From assembly GCF_000159955.1 (NCBI RefSeq), contig NZ_GG696001.1, forward strand, positions 4,581-32,875: DNA of 28,295 nt, given 5' to 3'. The notes under the pieces are model-generated. The model saw only the letters and a list, made by a program, of their open reading frames with translations. It did not search any database and was not told the origin of the DNA. Numbering within the stretch: the first letter of the stretch is position 1; each line of letters begins with the position of its first letter. Source of the DNA: Paenibacillus sp. oral taxon 786 str. D14 (GTDB lineage: Bacteria > Bacillota > Bacilli > Paenibacillales > Paenibacillaceae). The position numbers and the translations under genes are program-made. Shown here one piece after another: positions 14,409 through 23,500 of the stretch.

Positions 14409-15368
14409 TTATTCTCCTCTGCTTCGAGCTCCGACCTTCACTGGAGGTAACAACTTCGCTAGATTTACCGTACGAACGATTTCCCAAGTTGCCGGGTCTT
14501 CCGGATCATATTGTTCCAGATATTGAATGACTTCCTTCGTAATTGGCGTCGGCGTTGATGCCCCCGAGGTGACCGCTACTTTGCGGACCCCTTCCAGCCA
14601 CTCGCGCTTCAACTCCGTGATATCCGCGATGCGGTACGCCTTCACTCCAGCAATCTCCTCAGCCACCTGGGCAAGCCGGTTGGAGTTGTTGCTTCGCGGA
14701 TCGCCGACAACGATCACGAGGTCAGCCTGACCCGCCTGTTCCGCAACCGCCTGCTGGCGCAATTGGGTCGCTAGACAGATCTCATTGTGCACCTCTGCGC
14801 CCGGATATTTCTCCAGCAATTTTTTCATAATATGCTTAATATCCCACTGGCTCATCGTCGTTTGGTTGGTAATGACGATTTTGTCGGCGGTCAGATTGAG
14901 CCGATCGATCTCTTCTTCCTTCTCGATCAAGTGTACCTTACCTGGAGCCACCCCCATCGCGCCTTCCGGCTCAGGGTGTCCTTTCTTGCCGATGTAGATG
15001 ACCTCATATCCCTCGGCAACCTTCTCCTCGATTAACACATGGGTCTTGGTGACGTCCGGGCAAGTGGCATCCACTGTGGTGAGCCCTTTCTCCCGGGCCA
15101 GCTTGCGAACCTCTGGAGACACCCCATGGGCGGTAAAAATTACCGTCCCGCTCTCTACCTTATTCAAAATCTCCAGGCGGTTCGGACCGTCCAGCGTAAT
15201 AATTCCCTCGTCCTCGAAGGAGTTCGTGACATGGCTGTTATGCACAATCATGCCAAGTATATAAATCGGCCGCGGCAGATCCAGGTTCTGCGCCGCCTGA
15301 CGAGCCAGAACCATCGCGTCTACGACCCCATAGCAATAACCGCGCGGTGAAATTTTAATGACTTCCAT
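14409..15368 (-). CDS. ispH: 4-hydroxy-3-methylbut-2-enyl diphosphate reductase
   Basis: 319 residues from the ATG at 15368; a TTG directly before it is a less likely start. IspH makes IPP and DMAPP in the last step of the MEP isoprenoid pathway, using an iron-sulfur cluster. The three cluster Cys are present: in SPRGYCYGV (Cys 12), [11 protein letters not shown] (Cys 103) and [10 protein letters not shown] (Cys 198). The substrate-binding blocks [29 protein letters not shown] and SNNSNRL are also intact. It is transcribed alone between the CAP gene and the kinase gene. The cluster is oxygen-sensitive, as for the family. Confidence 0.96.
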   Translation of the reverse strand: MEVIKISPRGYCYGVVDAMVLARQAAQNLDLPRPIYILGMIVHNSHVTNSFEDEGIITLDGPNRLEILNKVESGTVIFTAHGVSPEVRKLAREKGLTTVDATCPDVTKTHVLIEEKVAEGYEVIYIGKKGHPEPEGAMGVAPGKVHLIEKEEEIDRLNLTADKIVITNQTTMSQWDIKHIMKKLLEKYPGAEVHNEICLATQLRQQAVAEQAGQADLVIVVGDPRSNNSNRLAQVAEEIAGVKAYRIADITELKREWLEGVRKVAVTSGASTPTPITKEVIQYLEQYDPEDPATWEIVRTVNLAKLLPPVKVGARSRGE

Positions 15369-15429
15369 CAAATATCCCTGCTTTCTAATCCCCCAGATTC
15401 CTGACGGAGGGGAGCCTCTCTATTATAAA

Positions 15430-16887
15430 CTATTCCGGCAGGGCATTAAAGACAATGGGAAGCCAGATGATAAACGTCGTCCCTTCGCCGCGTTTGGTCA
15501 ACACTTCCACCGAACCTTCATGCTCGTCGATGATCCATTTGGCGATCGATAAGCCCAATCCGGTCCCTTGAATCATCCCGCGAGACGGATCCGCCCGATA
15601 AAAGCGTTCAAAAATATGCGGCACCTCGCTGCGGTCCATTCCGATGCCCGTATCCGCAATGCGGATGCCGATCTGTCCCCCAGATCGAATCGCATCGATG
15701 GTGACGCTGCCCTGCTCGGTATATTTAAACGCATTTTCAATAAAAATAAACAGCATCTGCTGCAAATAATCCTTGCTGCCGTTCACTGTCACGCCGTCCA
15801 GCGCTTGCAGATCCCCCTGGACCCACTCCGCTTTCCTCGGCAAAAATTGCGCCCGGCGGACCACTTCCTCCACGACCGGGGCCAACTGGATCGGTTCCTT
15901 CGTTAACGTTTGCCCGGCATCGGCCCGGGCCAGCGACAGCAGATCGTTCACCAGCCGGCTCATCCGCTCGGACTCCGCAGCGATGTCGTTCACCGCCTCC
16001 AATGAGAAGCTGCGAACCCGCTCCTCCTCGCTTGGATCGCGCTGCTCCACATCCTGGGACCACATCCGTTTTAATAAATCAACATTACCGCGAATGGTCG
16101 TAAGCGGCGTCCGCAATTCGTGGGAAGCGTCCGACACGAACCGGCGCTGTGCAGAATAAGCTTCATCCAGCTCCCTGTAGAAGCCTTCGGTTCGGGCCAG
16201 CATGTTATTGACGGTCCCGATCAGTTGGCCGATTTCATCGTTCGGCCCCTCGTAGTCAATTCTTACACTCAAATCATTCCCGGTCTGGATGCCATTCGCT
16301 GCCTCAATGACTTTACCGATGGGTGCCATCGATTTGCGCGCAAGAAAGTAACCCAACGAGCTGGCCGCCAAAATGGTAACGATGGAGCCAAATAACAATA
16401 CGGTACTCATCCGGCTCATCAGCTTGTCTTCGGCGCCCGTATACGCCGCTAACTGGATTAAACCAATCAACTGGTTATCGAGGGTAATTGGGAGCTGGTA
16501 CAGCAAGAAGGAATGATTATATAACTGCACCCGTTTAAATCCCGCAATTTTGCTCGCCGAATCCCCGGTGGGAACCGGAAATTTCATATTCCAATTCAGC
16601 AAATTTTGCGAATACCGCGTGTGACCGTCCGTATAATTGTGAATCTGCACAAACAGCTGGGCGTCCTCCAACCGATTCGCCTGCATCGGATCCAAATACA
16701 AATCCAGTCCCTGGGTGATGCTGTAGCTTTGGGAGTTCTTGATCCGATTGGCCTGATCCTCCAACCGGTTTCTCACTTCCAGATACGTATTGTATCTGAC
16801 CAACCCATAAATCGAAGCGCTGAACAGGATCAGCGTTACGGCCAAAATTCCGGTATACCATGCAGTCAGCCGCAGCCGGATCGACAT
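15430..16887 (-). CDS. Sensor histidine kinase (OmpR-pair type, HAMP-containing)
   Basis: 485 residues from the ATG at 16887, which lies 2 bp after the stop of the response regulator and has GAGAGGAGAGG upstream. A much longer open frame exists but would overlap the regulator gene. Order: membrane segment (about 10-30), extracytoplasmic sensor loop (about 31-157), second membrane segment (about 160-183), HAMP (about 184-236), HisKA with SHELRTPLTT (His 256), then HATPase with NAFKYT, DTGIGMDRSE, FERFYRAD and GTGLGLSI. It autophosphorylates and passes phosphate to the co-transcribed regulator. With htrA next door, the system recalls CssRS of Bacillus, which controls htrA in secretion stress, but ArlRS- or YkoGH-like roles are also possible. 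Confidence 0.93.
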   Translation of the reverse strand: MSIRLRLTAWYTGILAVTLILFSASIYGLVRYNTYLEVRNRLEDQANRIKNSQSYSITQGLDLYLDPMQANRLEDAQLFVQIHNYTDGHTRYSQNLLNWNMKFPVPTGDSASKIAGFKRVQLYNHSFLLYQLPITLDNQLIGLIQLAAYTGAEDKLMSRMSTVLLFGSIVTILAASSLGYFLARKSMAPIGKVIEAANGIQTGNDLSVRIDYEGPNDEIGQLIGTVNNMLARTEGFYRELDEAYSAQRRFVSDASHELRTPLTTIRGNVDLLKRMWSQDVEQRDPSEEERVRSFSLEAVNDIAAESERMSRLVNDLLSLARADAGQTLTKEPIQLAPVVEEVVRRAQFLPRKAEWVQGDLQALDGVTVNGSKDYLQQMLFIFIENAFKYTEQGSVTIDAIRSGGQIGIRIADTGIGMDRSEVPHIFERFYRADPSRGMIQGTGLGLSIAKWIIDEHEGSVEVLTKRGEGTTFIIWLPIVFNALPE

Positions 16888-16889
16888 AC

Positions 16890-17579
16890 TTAAGCCTCTC
16901 CTCTCAGGATGTAACCGGCCCCGCGGATCGTCTGAATAACGCGCTTGCCGCCGTGTTCCTCGGTCTTCTGACGAAGCATGGCAATATATACCTCCAGCAC
17001 ATTCGATTCCCCGCTGTAGTCGTAACCCCAAATTTTATCCATAATTAAATCACGTGTGAGCAGGCGTTTCGGATTTTGCATGAACAGATGGAGCAGCTCG
17101 AATTCCTTCGCCGTCAGCTCCAAACGTTGACCAGCCCGCGTCACTTCACGGGAGTCCAGATCCATGATGATGTCCTCAAAAATCAAACGCTGGCTGCCGG
17201 ATCGGCTGCCCGAGTCCTTACGCCGGAGCAATGCCCGTACCCGAGCCAGCAGCTCCTCCAGCGCAAACGGTTTGACGAGGTAATCATCGGCACCGATATC
17301 CAGGCCTTTCACCCGGTTCTCGACCTCGTCCTTGGCGGTCAACATCAGCACCGGTACGGTGCTTCCGCCCTCGCGCAGCCGCCGGCAGACCTCAAATCCG
17401 TCTACCTTGGGCATCATCACGTCCAAAATGATCAAATCCGGGTCGGCGCTCAGCATCATCGACAGCCCTTCCGCTCCGTTCTGAGCTGTATACACGTCAT
17501 ACCCCTCAAATGCGAGGCCGCGCCGCAGCATCGACGTAATTTTCTCATCATCATCTATGACCAAAATCGCCGATCTCAC
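16890..17579 (-). CDS. OmpR-family response regulator
   Basis: 229 residues from a GTG at 17579, with AAGGAG nine bases upstream. The receiver domain (about 1-120) has the acidic pocket DDD near residue 9-11, phosphoacceptor Asp 53 in LDVMMP, Thr 81 and Lys 103 in LVKPF. The winged-helix C-terminal domain (about 130-229) shows LTAKEFELLHLF, LLTRDLIMDKIWGYD and IRGAGYIL. It is co-transcribed with the kinase gene, whose ATG begins 2 bp after this stop. The gene follows the htrA terminator, so the pair has its own or read-through transcription; no clear promoter was identified in the short gap. Confidence 0.94.
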   Translation of the reverse strand: MRSAILVIDDDEKITSMLRRGLAFEGYDVYTAQNGAEGLSMMLSADPDLIILDVMMPKVDGFEVCRRLREGGSTVPVLMLTAKDEVENRVKGLDIGADDYLVKPFALEELLARVRALLRRKDSGSRSGSQRLIFEDIIMDLDSREVTRAGQRLELTAKEFELLHLFMQNPKRLLTRDLIMDKIWGYDYSGESNVLEVYIAMLRQKTEEHGGKRVIQTIRGAGYILRGEA

Positions 17580-17670
17580 GAGCTATCTCTCCTTTGCCTT
17601 TCGCTTGCTGGCAGCAAGCTCTACTGTCTCCATTGTACCAAAATAAACGGTAAACCCGCATCTGGAAGCC

Positions 17671-17705
17671 AAAAAGGCGGCAGGCTGCTCCTGCCTGCCG
17701 CCTTT
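17671..17705 (-). terminator. Intrinsic terminator after htrA
   Basis: AAAGGCGGCAGG (17673-17684) pairs perfectly with CCTGCCGCCTTT (17694-17705) over a 9-nt loop. On the minus strand it ends in TTTTTGG. It separates htrA from the two-component genes. Confidence 0.9.
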
Positions 17706-17731
17706 ACCGCCTTGGCTGCTTCCCGTGCGAA

Positions 17732-19366
17732 TTAGTTTACGTTGGTAAACTCGTTTTTATCGCCAATCGTAACCTCAAGATCAATGTTCTTGCCGTTACG
17801 TACGACGTTCAACGTCACTTTCGCACCGACCTGCTGTTTCTGAATGAACTCAATCAATTTCTCTTTGGTAGCATATTTGGTACCGTTAGCCCCGACTATA
17901 ATATCGTACGGCCGAAGATCAGCATTATAAGCCGGCGATTTGAACACGATGTCCGTAACAATAGAGCCTTCTTTCACGTCGGTTTGCATTTGCTTCGCAA
18001 CTTCCTCGGTCATCGTCATCAAAGTCGCGCCGATGAATGGTACCGGTTTTTGTGGAATTTTCTCGTTGTTTTTCAGCTTATCCAACACTTCGGTAACTGT
18101 GCTGGTCGGGATCGCAAAACCAATGCCCTGCGCATCCGAGCTTACAGCAACGTTAATCCCGATCACTTCACCGTTCAAGTTCAAGAGCGGACCGCCGGAG
18201 TTCCCGGGGTTAATCGAAGCGTCGGTTTGCAGCAAATGCTCGTACTCGCGGTCCCTCTCACCGTTTTCCCCGGCGATCGTGATGTCGCGTTCCTTCGCAC
18301 TCAGCACCCCGGCCGTCACCGTATGGTCAAAGCCTTGCGGGTTCCCGATCGCTACCAGCCATTCCCCAACCTGCGTGTTGTCCGAGTTGCCCAGCGGAAT
18401 CGACGGGAAGTTGCTGTCGCCGTCGATTTTCAGAACGGCCAAGTCAAGCTCATAGCTGGTGCCAAGTACTTTGGCCTCATAAGGCTTATCTGTGCCTTGG
18501 ACCGTGACCTGCACAACGTCGGCGTTATGCACAACGTGTTCATTCGTTAAGATGTAGCCCGTTTTATCGAAAATAAATCCGGATCCGATCCCCGTCGGCA
18601 CCAGTTGGCTCGAGCCGGAGGAGGAGCCGCCGCTGCCGTTGTTGCTGCCATTGCCGCCAGAGCCAAAGAAGTCATCGCCAAAGAAGTAACGGTAGAATGG
18701 ATCGTTGCTGTACGGGTTGCTGCTTCTTTGCTTGCTGGCATCGGTTAACGTTTCGATTTTAACAACGGCCGGCCCAGCTTGATTCACGACTTTCGTCACC
18801 TCACCGGAATCCGTTACCGGGTACAATGCAGTGGTTGCCTTGCCGGACGATTCAGTAGTACCACTGCTATTGGATGCGTTGCTCGATGCCGGCACCGAAG
18901 AAGATGCGGCTTGATCCGGCGTAAACAGGTTCGCGCGGTCCGCATAAAACATCGCGCCGGTCATAATCAGCATGCCGGCCAATACACCGGCGATTACCGA
19001 ACGAACGGAGGATTTACGCTGCGGTTTGCTGTTGTATTGCCAGTTCACACTCTTGGCTGCCGGCAAGCTGCGTCCGTCTCCATTGGAACCGTTCGTTGGT
19101 TCAGCTGAGCTGCGAATCATTTCATAGGAAGAAGGATAAGGTTTCAGCGGCTGCGGTCTCGTCACTTCTACTTCTTGAGGTTGGCTTTGCGAGTAGCCGG
19201 TTGCTTGGCCGGATTCCTCGTTGTTTTTTCCATAGGATTGAAAAGGTCCGTAAGAATAATAATAGGAAGAGCTCGACTCCGAAGATTCTTGACGCTTAGG
19301 TTCATTTGCATTGGCGTTGGCGTCGTCTTCAAAAGGTTGGCCCGATTTATTTCTTTGATCATCCAT
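17732..19366 (-). CDS. htrA: Membrane-anchored HtrA/DegP-like serine protease
   Basis: 544 residues from the ATG at 19366, eight bases after AAGGAGGT; an ATG two codons earlier is too close to that site. A long polar cytoplasmic N-terminus (about 1-118, rich in Ser, Tyr, Gln and Asn) precedes one membrane helix (about 122-141) and a Ser/Asn/Gly linker. The trypsin-like domain carries the catalytic triad: His 277 in TNEHVV, Asp 308 in ELDLAVLK and Ser 390 in NPGNSGGPL. A glycine-serine loop (about 235-255) lies before the protease core. A C-terminal PDZ domain (about 425-540) includes IGAT and PYDIIVG. Such proteases degrade or refold misfolded exported proteins at the outer membrane face. It lies upstream of a two-component system, as expected for a secretion-stress module. 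Confidence 0.94.
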   Translation of the reverse strand: MDDQRNKSGQPFEDDANANANEPKRQESSESSSSYYYSYGPFQSYGKNNEESGQATGYSQSQPQEVEVTRPQPLKPYPSSYEMIRSSAEPTNGSNGDGRSLPAAKSVNWQYNSKPQRKSSVRSVIAGVLAGMLIMTGAMFYADRANLFTPDQAASSSVPASSNASNSSGTTESSGKATTALYPVTDSGEVTKVVNQAGPAVVKIETLTDASKQRSSNPYSNDPFYRYFFGDDFFGSGGNGSNNGSGGSSSGSSQLVPTGIGSGFIFDKTGYILTNEHVVHNADVVQVTVQGTDKPYEAKVLGTSYELDLAVLKIDGDSNFPSIPLGNSDNTQVGEWLVAIGNPQGFDHTVTAGVLSAKERDITIAGENGERDREYEHLLQTDASINPGNSGGPLLNLNGEVIGINVAVSSDAQGIGFAIPTSTVTEVLDKLKNNEKIPQKPVPFIGATLMTMTEEVAKQMQTDVKEGSIVTDIVFKSPAYNADLRPYDIIVGANGTKYATKEKLIEFIQKQQVGAKVTLNVVRNGKNIDLEVTIGDKNEFTNVN

Positions 19367-19543
19367 ATTCATTGACCTCCTTCCCCCGAGTGGTTCAGGG
19401 GTAACTTGTTTTTCTTGTTTCTTGATTTTTATTCTGTACCAGAAACCTTAAACATACATTAAAAACAATTAAAAAGGAGATAAAAGCTAGAATTGCTGAT
19501 CTAAAGCCATTTTCGAGATCTAACCGAGCCGTGCCGAAGCATC

Positions 19544-19571
19544 AAAAATAGCGCCCCATCAGGCGCTATTT
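19544..19571 (-). terminator. Intrinsic terminator after liaR
   Basis: AAATAGCGCC (19546-19555) and GGCGCTATTT (19562-19571) pair perfectly around CCATCA; on the minus strand ATTTTTG follows. It ends the liaFSR operon. Confidence 0.88.
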
Positions 19572-19630
19572 CCGTTAAAGGCGGTTCCAACGTATGGATA
19601 ACGCCTCATTTTACCGATATGATGATAAAT

Positions 19631-20287
19631 CTATGAATGCCCTACCCATCCTTGCCGGTGGGCATAGATTGCTAGCTGCGTGCGGTCCTCCAGCTCGCAT
19701 TTCATCAGCAGGTTGCTGACGTGGGTTTTGACCGTTTTAATGCTGATATGCAGCTCCTCGGCGATGTCCTTGTTGCTTTTTCCCTCGGCGATTAACAGCA
19801 GCACTTCCTTCTCCCGCTCGGTCATCCCCGAGTCATCCCCTTGTACGGTTCGCTGACGGAGGCCGCGCGTGAGCGCCTGGGCCACTTCGCCCGTCATCAC
19901 CGGCATCCCGCGGTATGCCCCTTGCAGCGCGTAAATCAGCTCCTCGGCTGAGACCGTCTTCAGCACATAGCTGACCGCACCGGCTTCAACCGCCTGCACG
20001 ACGAGATCATCCTCCAAGAAGCTGGTGAGGATCACGATTTTCATATCCGGAAACCGGCTCCGCACTTCCTTGGTTGCTTCTGCTCCGTTCATGCCCGGCA
20101 TCATCAAATCCATCAGAATGATGTCGGGCTGCCCCTCCCGAAGTCCTCGCTCCAATAACTCTACCGCCTCACGACCATCTCCGGCCTCGGCGATCACCTC
20201 GAATCCCGGGTCTTGCATCAAATACGTCTTTAACCCCATCCGTACCATGTCATGATCATCGACGATCATCACCTTGATTTTGCTCAT
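19631..20287 (-). CDS. liaR: LuxR/NarL-type response regulator, LiaR-like
   Basis: 218 residues from the ATG at 20287, preceded by GGGGGAG. It overlaps the end of the kinase gene by 32 bp. The receiver domain (about 1-125) has DDHDMVRMGL, phosphoacceptor Asp 60 in ILMDLMMPGMNG and Lys in YVLKTVS. The helix-turn-helix (about 150-215) has LTRG...MTEREKEVLLLIAEGKSNKDIAEELHISIKTVK segments typical of NarL/LuxR. In Bacillus, LiaR is phosphorylated by LiaS when cell-wall antibiotics such as bacitracin or daptomycin disturb lipid II cycling. It then activates liaIH and its own operon. No liaI or liaH is in this window. A longer in-frame start (32 more residues) is rejected. Confidence 0.93.
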   Translation of the reverse strand: MSKIKVMIVDDHDMVRMGLKTYLMQDPGFEVIAEAGDGREAVELLERGLREGQPDIILMDLMMPGMNGAEATKEVRSRFPDMKIVILTSFLEDDLVVQAVEAGAVSYVLKTVSAEELIYALQGAYRGMPVMTGEVAQALTRGLRQRTVQGDDSGMTEREKEVLLLIAEGKSNKDIAEELHISIKTVKTHVSNLLMKCELEDRTQLAIYAHRQGWVGHS

Positions 20288-21326
20288 CCGCGGCTCCCCC
20301 TTTCCCTTCCTCAAACTTCGGAATATGCACCCGTATCGTTGTTCCTGCCCCCGGCTTGCTAATGATTTCCGCATTGCCGCCAAGCTTCTCCGCCCGTTCC
20401 TTCATCGTCGTTAGCCCGTAGGAGCCCTGCTTCTGATACGTGCTGCTGAAGCCTTGTCCGTCATCGCTGATGCTCAACACCACTTGACGCGGACCTTCTC
20501 GCAACGACAAGCTGACCATACTAGCCCCGGCATGCTTCACGATATTCGCCATCGCTTCCTGGATGATGAGGAACAGCTGATGCTCTTTCGCTTCCGACAT
20601 ATCTCCCTGGATGTCCATATCCTTAATCCCTTTGAGTCCGTTTTGCCGGCAATAGTCGGGAAACCACTGATCGAGCGCCTCGGCCAACGATTTGCCAACC
20701 AGCTCCATCGGACGTAACTGAGCGATGAGTGCCCGCATCTGCTTTTGCGCCGTATTCGACATCTGGATCAGCTGATTCAGCACCGTTTCTGCCTGAGTAG
20801 CGTTATTCTCCAGCACCTTTGGCAAAGAGGAAGCCGCCATATGAATGGCGAAGAGCTGCTGGCTGACGGTATCGTGCAAATCGCGGGCTAGCCGTCTGCG
20901 TTCCTCCAGCACCGCTTTTTCCGCTGCCTGCTCCTTCTCGACAACCTCTTGCTCGCCAAGCTGTTGAAGCAGCTGCATTTTTTTCTCCATGGCATCAATC
21001 ATGTTGTTAAATTCCTGGTACACTCCGTTAAAGGTTTGGTCCGCCGTTTCCGGCATCCGCACCGATAAGTTCCCCTTGGCGACTTGCAGCATGTTCAGGT
21101 GTAAGTGATCGATCTTCCCCTGGATGCGCCGACCGGCGATATAGCCGATAATCAGCGCCAAAACGGCGATGCCTGCCATATCGTAAATCCACACCCAGGA
21201 ATCGCTGACCACGATCACCCCGGTAGTCGTTCCGATATAGAAGGCAACCGCCGTCAGGCTGCCGGTGAGCAAGAAATAACACAACAGCTCCCACTTCGTA
21301 TTCATCAAGATCCGCCGCACAATCAT
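20256..21326 (-). CDS. liaS: LiaS-like sensor histidine kinase
   Basis: 356 residues. Two membrane segments (about 12-32 and 47-65) enclose a very short outside loop, the intramembrane-sensing layout of LiaS. HAMP-like and coiled regions follow (about 66-140). HisKA_3 has RRRLARDLHDTVSQQLF, with His 151 the phosphorylation site. The HATPase domain (about 250-345) has EAMANIVKHA, ISDDGQGF and GSYGLTTMKERAEKLGG. The start at 21326 is 3 bp after the liaF stop; an internal ATG at residue 8 is an alternative. The kinase is held in check by LiaF and signals to LiaR encoded next, whose gene it overlaps. Confidence 0.93.
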   Translation of the reverse strand: MIVRRILMNTKWELLCYFLLTGSLTAVAFYIGTTTGVIVVSDSWVWIYDMAGIAVLALIIGYIAGRRIQGKIDHLHLNMLQVAKGNLSVRMPETADQTFNGVYQEFNNMIDAMEKKMQLLQQLGEQEVVEKEQAAEKAVLEERRRLARDLHDTVSQQLFAIHMAASSLPKVLENNATQAETVLNQLIQMSNTAQKQMRALIAQLRPMELVGKSLAEALDQWFPDYCRQNGLKGIKDMDIQGDMSEAKEHQLFLIIQEAMANIVKHAGASMVSLSLREGPRQVVLSISDDGQGFSSTYQKQGSYGLTTMKERAEKLGGNAEIISKPGAGTTIRVHIPKFEEGKGGAADEQNQGDDRR

Positions 21327-21329
21327 GGG

Positions 21330-22277
21330 TTACCCTACCATGTTCACTTTAACGTCGCCCACAAACACGCTGACAATCAGCTTAATCCGCTTGCTGGCTT
21401 CACCGTAATACGGAGATTCGGCGGTGACGCTGCTCATGAAGCCGCCTTGCTTCTGCGTCAGCACTTTCAAATCGCCGATGAACGCGCTGGAGGTGGCCAC
21501 AATACCGATGTCCATATCGTCGGGGATGAACACTTTCACGTCGCCGATGAAGGACGAAACATTAATTTTCGTTTCCCCGTAAGGAATTTGCGCCTTGGTT
21601 AGATCAATGATTGTATCGCCGATAAAATGGGAGATATTCATCGGCTTCAGCTGGAAATAATCCTGACCCAAGTGAACATCACCGATAAATCCGGATTTCT
21701 GGATGACCGATCCATGGCCTCCTGAACCACCTTCATGATGGTGGTGCCCGAAATTAGGATGGGAAAAACGCGGTTTTTCCTGCTTAGCTGCTTCTTCCTT
21801 CTCTTTCTCCTTCTCCATCGATCCGAAAATCGAATCCAGCGGAGACTCCATCTCCGGATGGAACGTTGGTGGCGGAGGATCGAGCGGCGGCATCGGAGGC
21901 GGCGGAAAATCGTCGCGCCGTTTGCGCCGATGCGGATCACGCGGTTTGAACAGGACGAACAGCCCGCCGATGATCAACATCACCGGAAAGAAGAAGCGGA
22001 AAAAGTCGCCCGGACTTAAGTCAATTAAATTCAGATTGCGGCCCAGGAAATACCCGCCGATCAGCAATAATACGACACTGCCGACAAAGTTACCGCCCCG
22101 CCAGCCGCCGTTGCTTAAGTTCACCAACCCTCCTAAAATCAGAAACAAGGGCCAGTATGTCGCGAACATTTCGCCGATGCTGAAATCGGTCACCCCGAAC
22201 TGATTCAGAAGAAAAACTGCCCCGATACCGATCAGCACCATCCCTCCAATAAATCTTCCAAATAAGCCATTTCTCAT
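21330..22277 (-). CDS. liaF: LiaF-like inhibitor of the LiaSR system, with long Pro/His-rich linker
   Basis: 315 residues from the ATG at 22277, with GGAGG seven bases upstream. Four membrane segments (about 8-25, 38-55, 64-80, 92-109) are followed by a linker (about 112-192) that starts with basic PHRRKRRDD, then a Pro-run, a Glu/Lys-rich part and a HHHHEGGSGGHG patch. The C-terminal domain (about 193-315) has five turns ending in F(I/V)GD, at even spacing of a beta-helical repeat. Bacillus LiaF is about 240 residues, so the linker is the main extra mass. LiaF restrains LiaS in the absence of envelope stress. It heads the liaF-liaS-liaR operon; a clear promoter was not found in the 130 bp upstream. 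Confidence 0.93.
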   Translation of the reverse strand: MRNGLFGRFIGGMVLIGIGAVFLLNQFGVTDFSIGEMFATYWPLFLILGGLVNLSNGGWRGGNFVGSVVLLLIGGYFLGRNLNLIDLSPGDFFRFFFPVMLIIGGLFVLFKPRDPHRRKRRDDFPPPPMPPLDPPPPTFHPEMESPLDSIFGSMEKEKEKEEAAKQEKPRFSHPNFGHHHHEGGSGGHGSVIQKSGFIGDVHLGQDYFQLKPMNISHFIGDTIIDLTKAQIPYGETKINVSSFIGDVKVFIPDDMDIGIVATSSAFIGDLKVLTQKQGGFMSSVTAESPYYGEASKRIKLIVSVFVGDVKVNMVG

Positions 22278-22401
22278 ATCGTTACCTCCAATGGACTGCC
22301 TCTTACTAATGCCAGTTTACCTGAAGCGTAAGGTGATGAACAGCGGCGCGGGATGGAAAGCTTGATCGGTCCCAAGACCGAGGGGAAAGGGAATATATGT
22401 A

Positions 22402-22428
22402 AAAAGCGTCCCTCAAGGGACGCTCTTT
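22402..22428 (-). terminator. Intrinsic terminator after the gamma-SASP gene
   Basis: AGCGTCCC (22405-22412) and GGGACGCT (22417-22424) flank TCAA, with A-runs and T-runs on each side (minus strand TTTTTA). Confidence 0.9.
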
Positions 22429-22444
22429 TCGCTTTACGCGATCA

Positions 22445-22594
22445 TTATTGTTGTTTGTTCACTGAAGTCGTTGCATTGCGAGAAGCTTTCGCTTTCTGAG
22501 CAACGGTTGCTGTGCTTTCTTCAGCAAATTCTTCATTAAACTTCTCGTTAGGTGTTTTGTAACCTGGAGAAGCGGCTTTCTTTTGATTTGCCAT
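22445..22594 (-). CDS. Gamma-type small acid-soluble spore protein
   Basis: 49 residues from the ATG at 22594, preceded by GGAGGT seven bases upstream; an upstream extension is not family-like. The composition (Ala, Asn, Lys, Thr, Glu, Gln, no Trp or Cys) and the blocks YKTPNEKFNEEFAEE and KAKASRNATT are those of gamma-type SASP. These proteins do not bind DNA; they are stored in the spore core and degraded by the GPR protease at germination as an amino acid supply. The FNEEFAEE stretch fits the GPR cleavage type. It is shorter than the roughly 84-residue SspE of Bacillus subtilis, which carries repeated segments. A sigma-G-like promoter lies upstream. Confidence 0.92.
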   Translation of the reverse strand: MANQKKAASPGYKTPNEKFNEEFAEESTATVAQKAKASRNATTSVNKQQ

Positions 22595-22675
22595 GATTCT
22601 CACCTCCCTCTCGCATACGCCGATTCCGTGAGTCGTTGGCGTTTTCGCAGCCCTCTCGTCGTGGACCACGAACCT

Positions 22676-22705
22676 TATTATGCGAACCGGGAAGATGAAT
22701 TATGC
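22676..22705 (-). promoter_or_regulatory. Forespore sigma-G (or sigma-F) type promoter of the gamma-SASP gene
   Basis: On the minus strand GCATA (22705-22701), an 18-bp spacer and CATAATA (22682-22676) match the GHATR / CATNNTA pattern of forespore sigma factors. It lies about 80 bp before the ATG at 22594. This fits expression in the forespore, as known for SASP genes. Confidence 0.65.
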
Positions 22706-22733
22706 GAGCGAAAAAGCGAAGGGGTGGCGAAGC

Positions 22734-23435
22734 TTAAATCGCCTTGTCCCAAAGATTTTCAGGAATTTCTTTGTTCACTTCCATCGCTTTGCCAAGCTCC
22801 TTCAGCATCTCTTCGGTCAACTTGCCGTCTCCTTTGCGAACCACCTGGACCTCAACCTCTTTTTTGCCCCATTCCTTATAAACCTGCTTGATGGTATCAA
22901 AATAAAGGTCGATTTTATGACCGCGGATCGCGGAGCCTTTATCGGCAACGACCCCGTAGCCATACCCCGGAATATAAAGGATCGTGCCAATCGGAAAAAT
23001 CTTTAAGTCGGCGGCAATCGTCGAGACGGTATCTTTGTCACGCCGCACCCGAACGCCCGAATACGTGATGCCGTATTGCGGATGGTTGGGCTTCTTGCCG
23101 GTGGATTCATAGCCGGCGGTATAACCGGTTGCCAGCACTTTGACCGTTTCCACCGCTTTTTTCTTACGCTCAGGCTGAGCCTGTTGAGCCTGTTTATGTT
23201 CCGGGTTCATCATGATGACCCGTTGATATTGGTATTGTCGTGTTGTTCTTACCGCTTGCAGTTGCTGCGTTTGCTTCAGCCCCAGCCATTCTGCGTAATT
23301 CCGGTATTGCCGGTTCGCGTAAATGCTTTGCGGCTGGAAGCCCCCAACCGGCAGATCCGCCGCCATCGTAAATACAAGCAATCCTGCAAGCAAACAGCGT
23401 GTACTAAACTTGTGCCAGAAATGAAATTGGCGCAT
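22734..23435 (-). CDS. Secreted 3D-domain protein (cell-wall active, YuiC/YocH type)
   Basis: 233 residues from the ATG at 23435, with GGGGGAGG upstream. An N-terminal hydrophobic signal (about 13-30) is followed by a Gln/Arg/Tyr-rich spacer (about 40-95) and the 3D domain (about 97-195). In that domain VLATGYTAG opens it, and [20 protein letters not shown] carries the Asp residues that give it its name. The fold is a double-psi beta barrel like MltA; relatives such as YuiC act on peptidoglycan as stationary-phase or resuscitation lytic transglycosylases. A C-terminal charged tail (about 205-233) is of unknown role. It lies upstream of the SASP promoter and is probably transcribed alone. Confidence 0.88.
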   Translation of the reverse strand: MRQFHFWHKFSTRCLLAGLLVFTMAADLPVGGFQPQSIYANRQYRNYAEWLGLKQTQQLQAVRTTRQYQYQRVIMMNPEHKQAQQAQPERKKKAVETVKVLATGYTAGYESTGKKPNHPQYGITYSGVRVRRDKDTVSTIAADLKIFPIGTILYIPGYGYGVVADKGSAIRGHKIDLYFDTIKQVYKEWGKKEVEVQVVRKGDGKLTEEMLKELGKAMEVNKEIPENLWDKAI

Positions 23436-23500
23436 GAGAAAACCTCCCCCTTATTCGAAAGGTTTTCCACATACGCCCAATTCTATACATCCTGGCTTTT

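Noticed and set aside
16888..17031. N-terminal 48-residue extension of the histidine kinase
   Set aside because: It would overlap the response-regulator gene in another frame, lacks membrane or sensor features, and the ATG at 16887 has a strong ribosome site.
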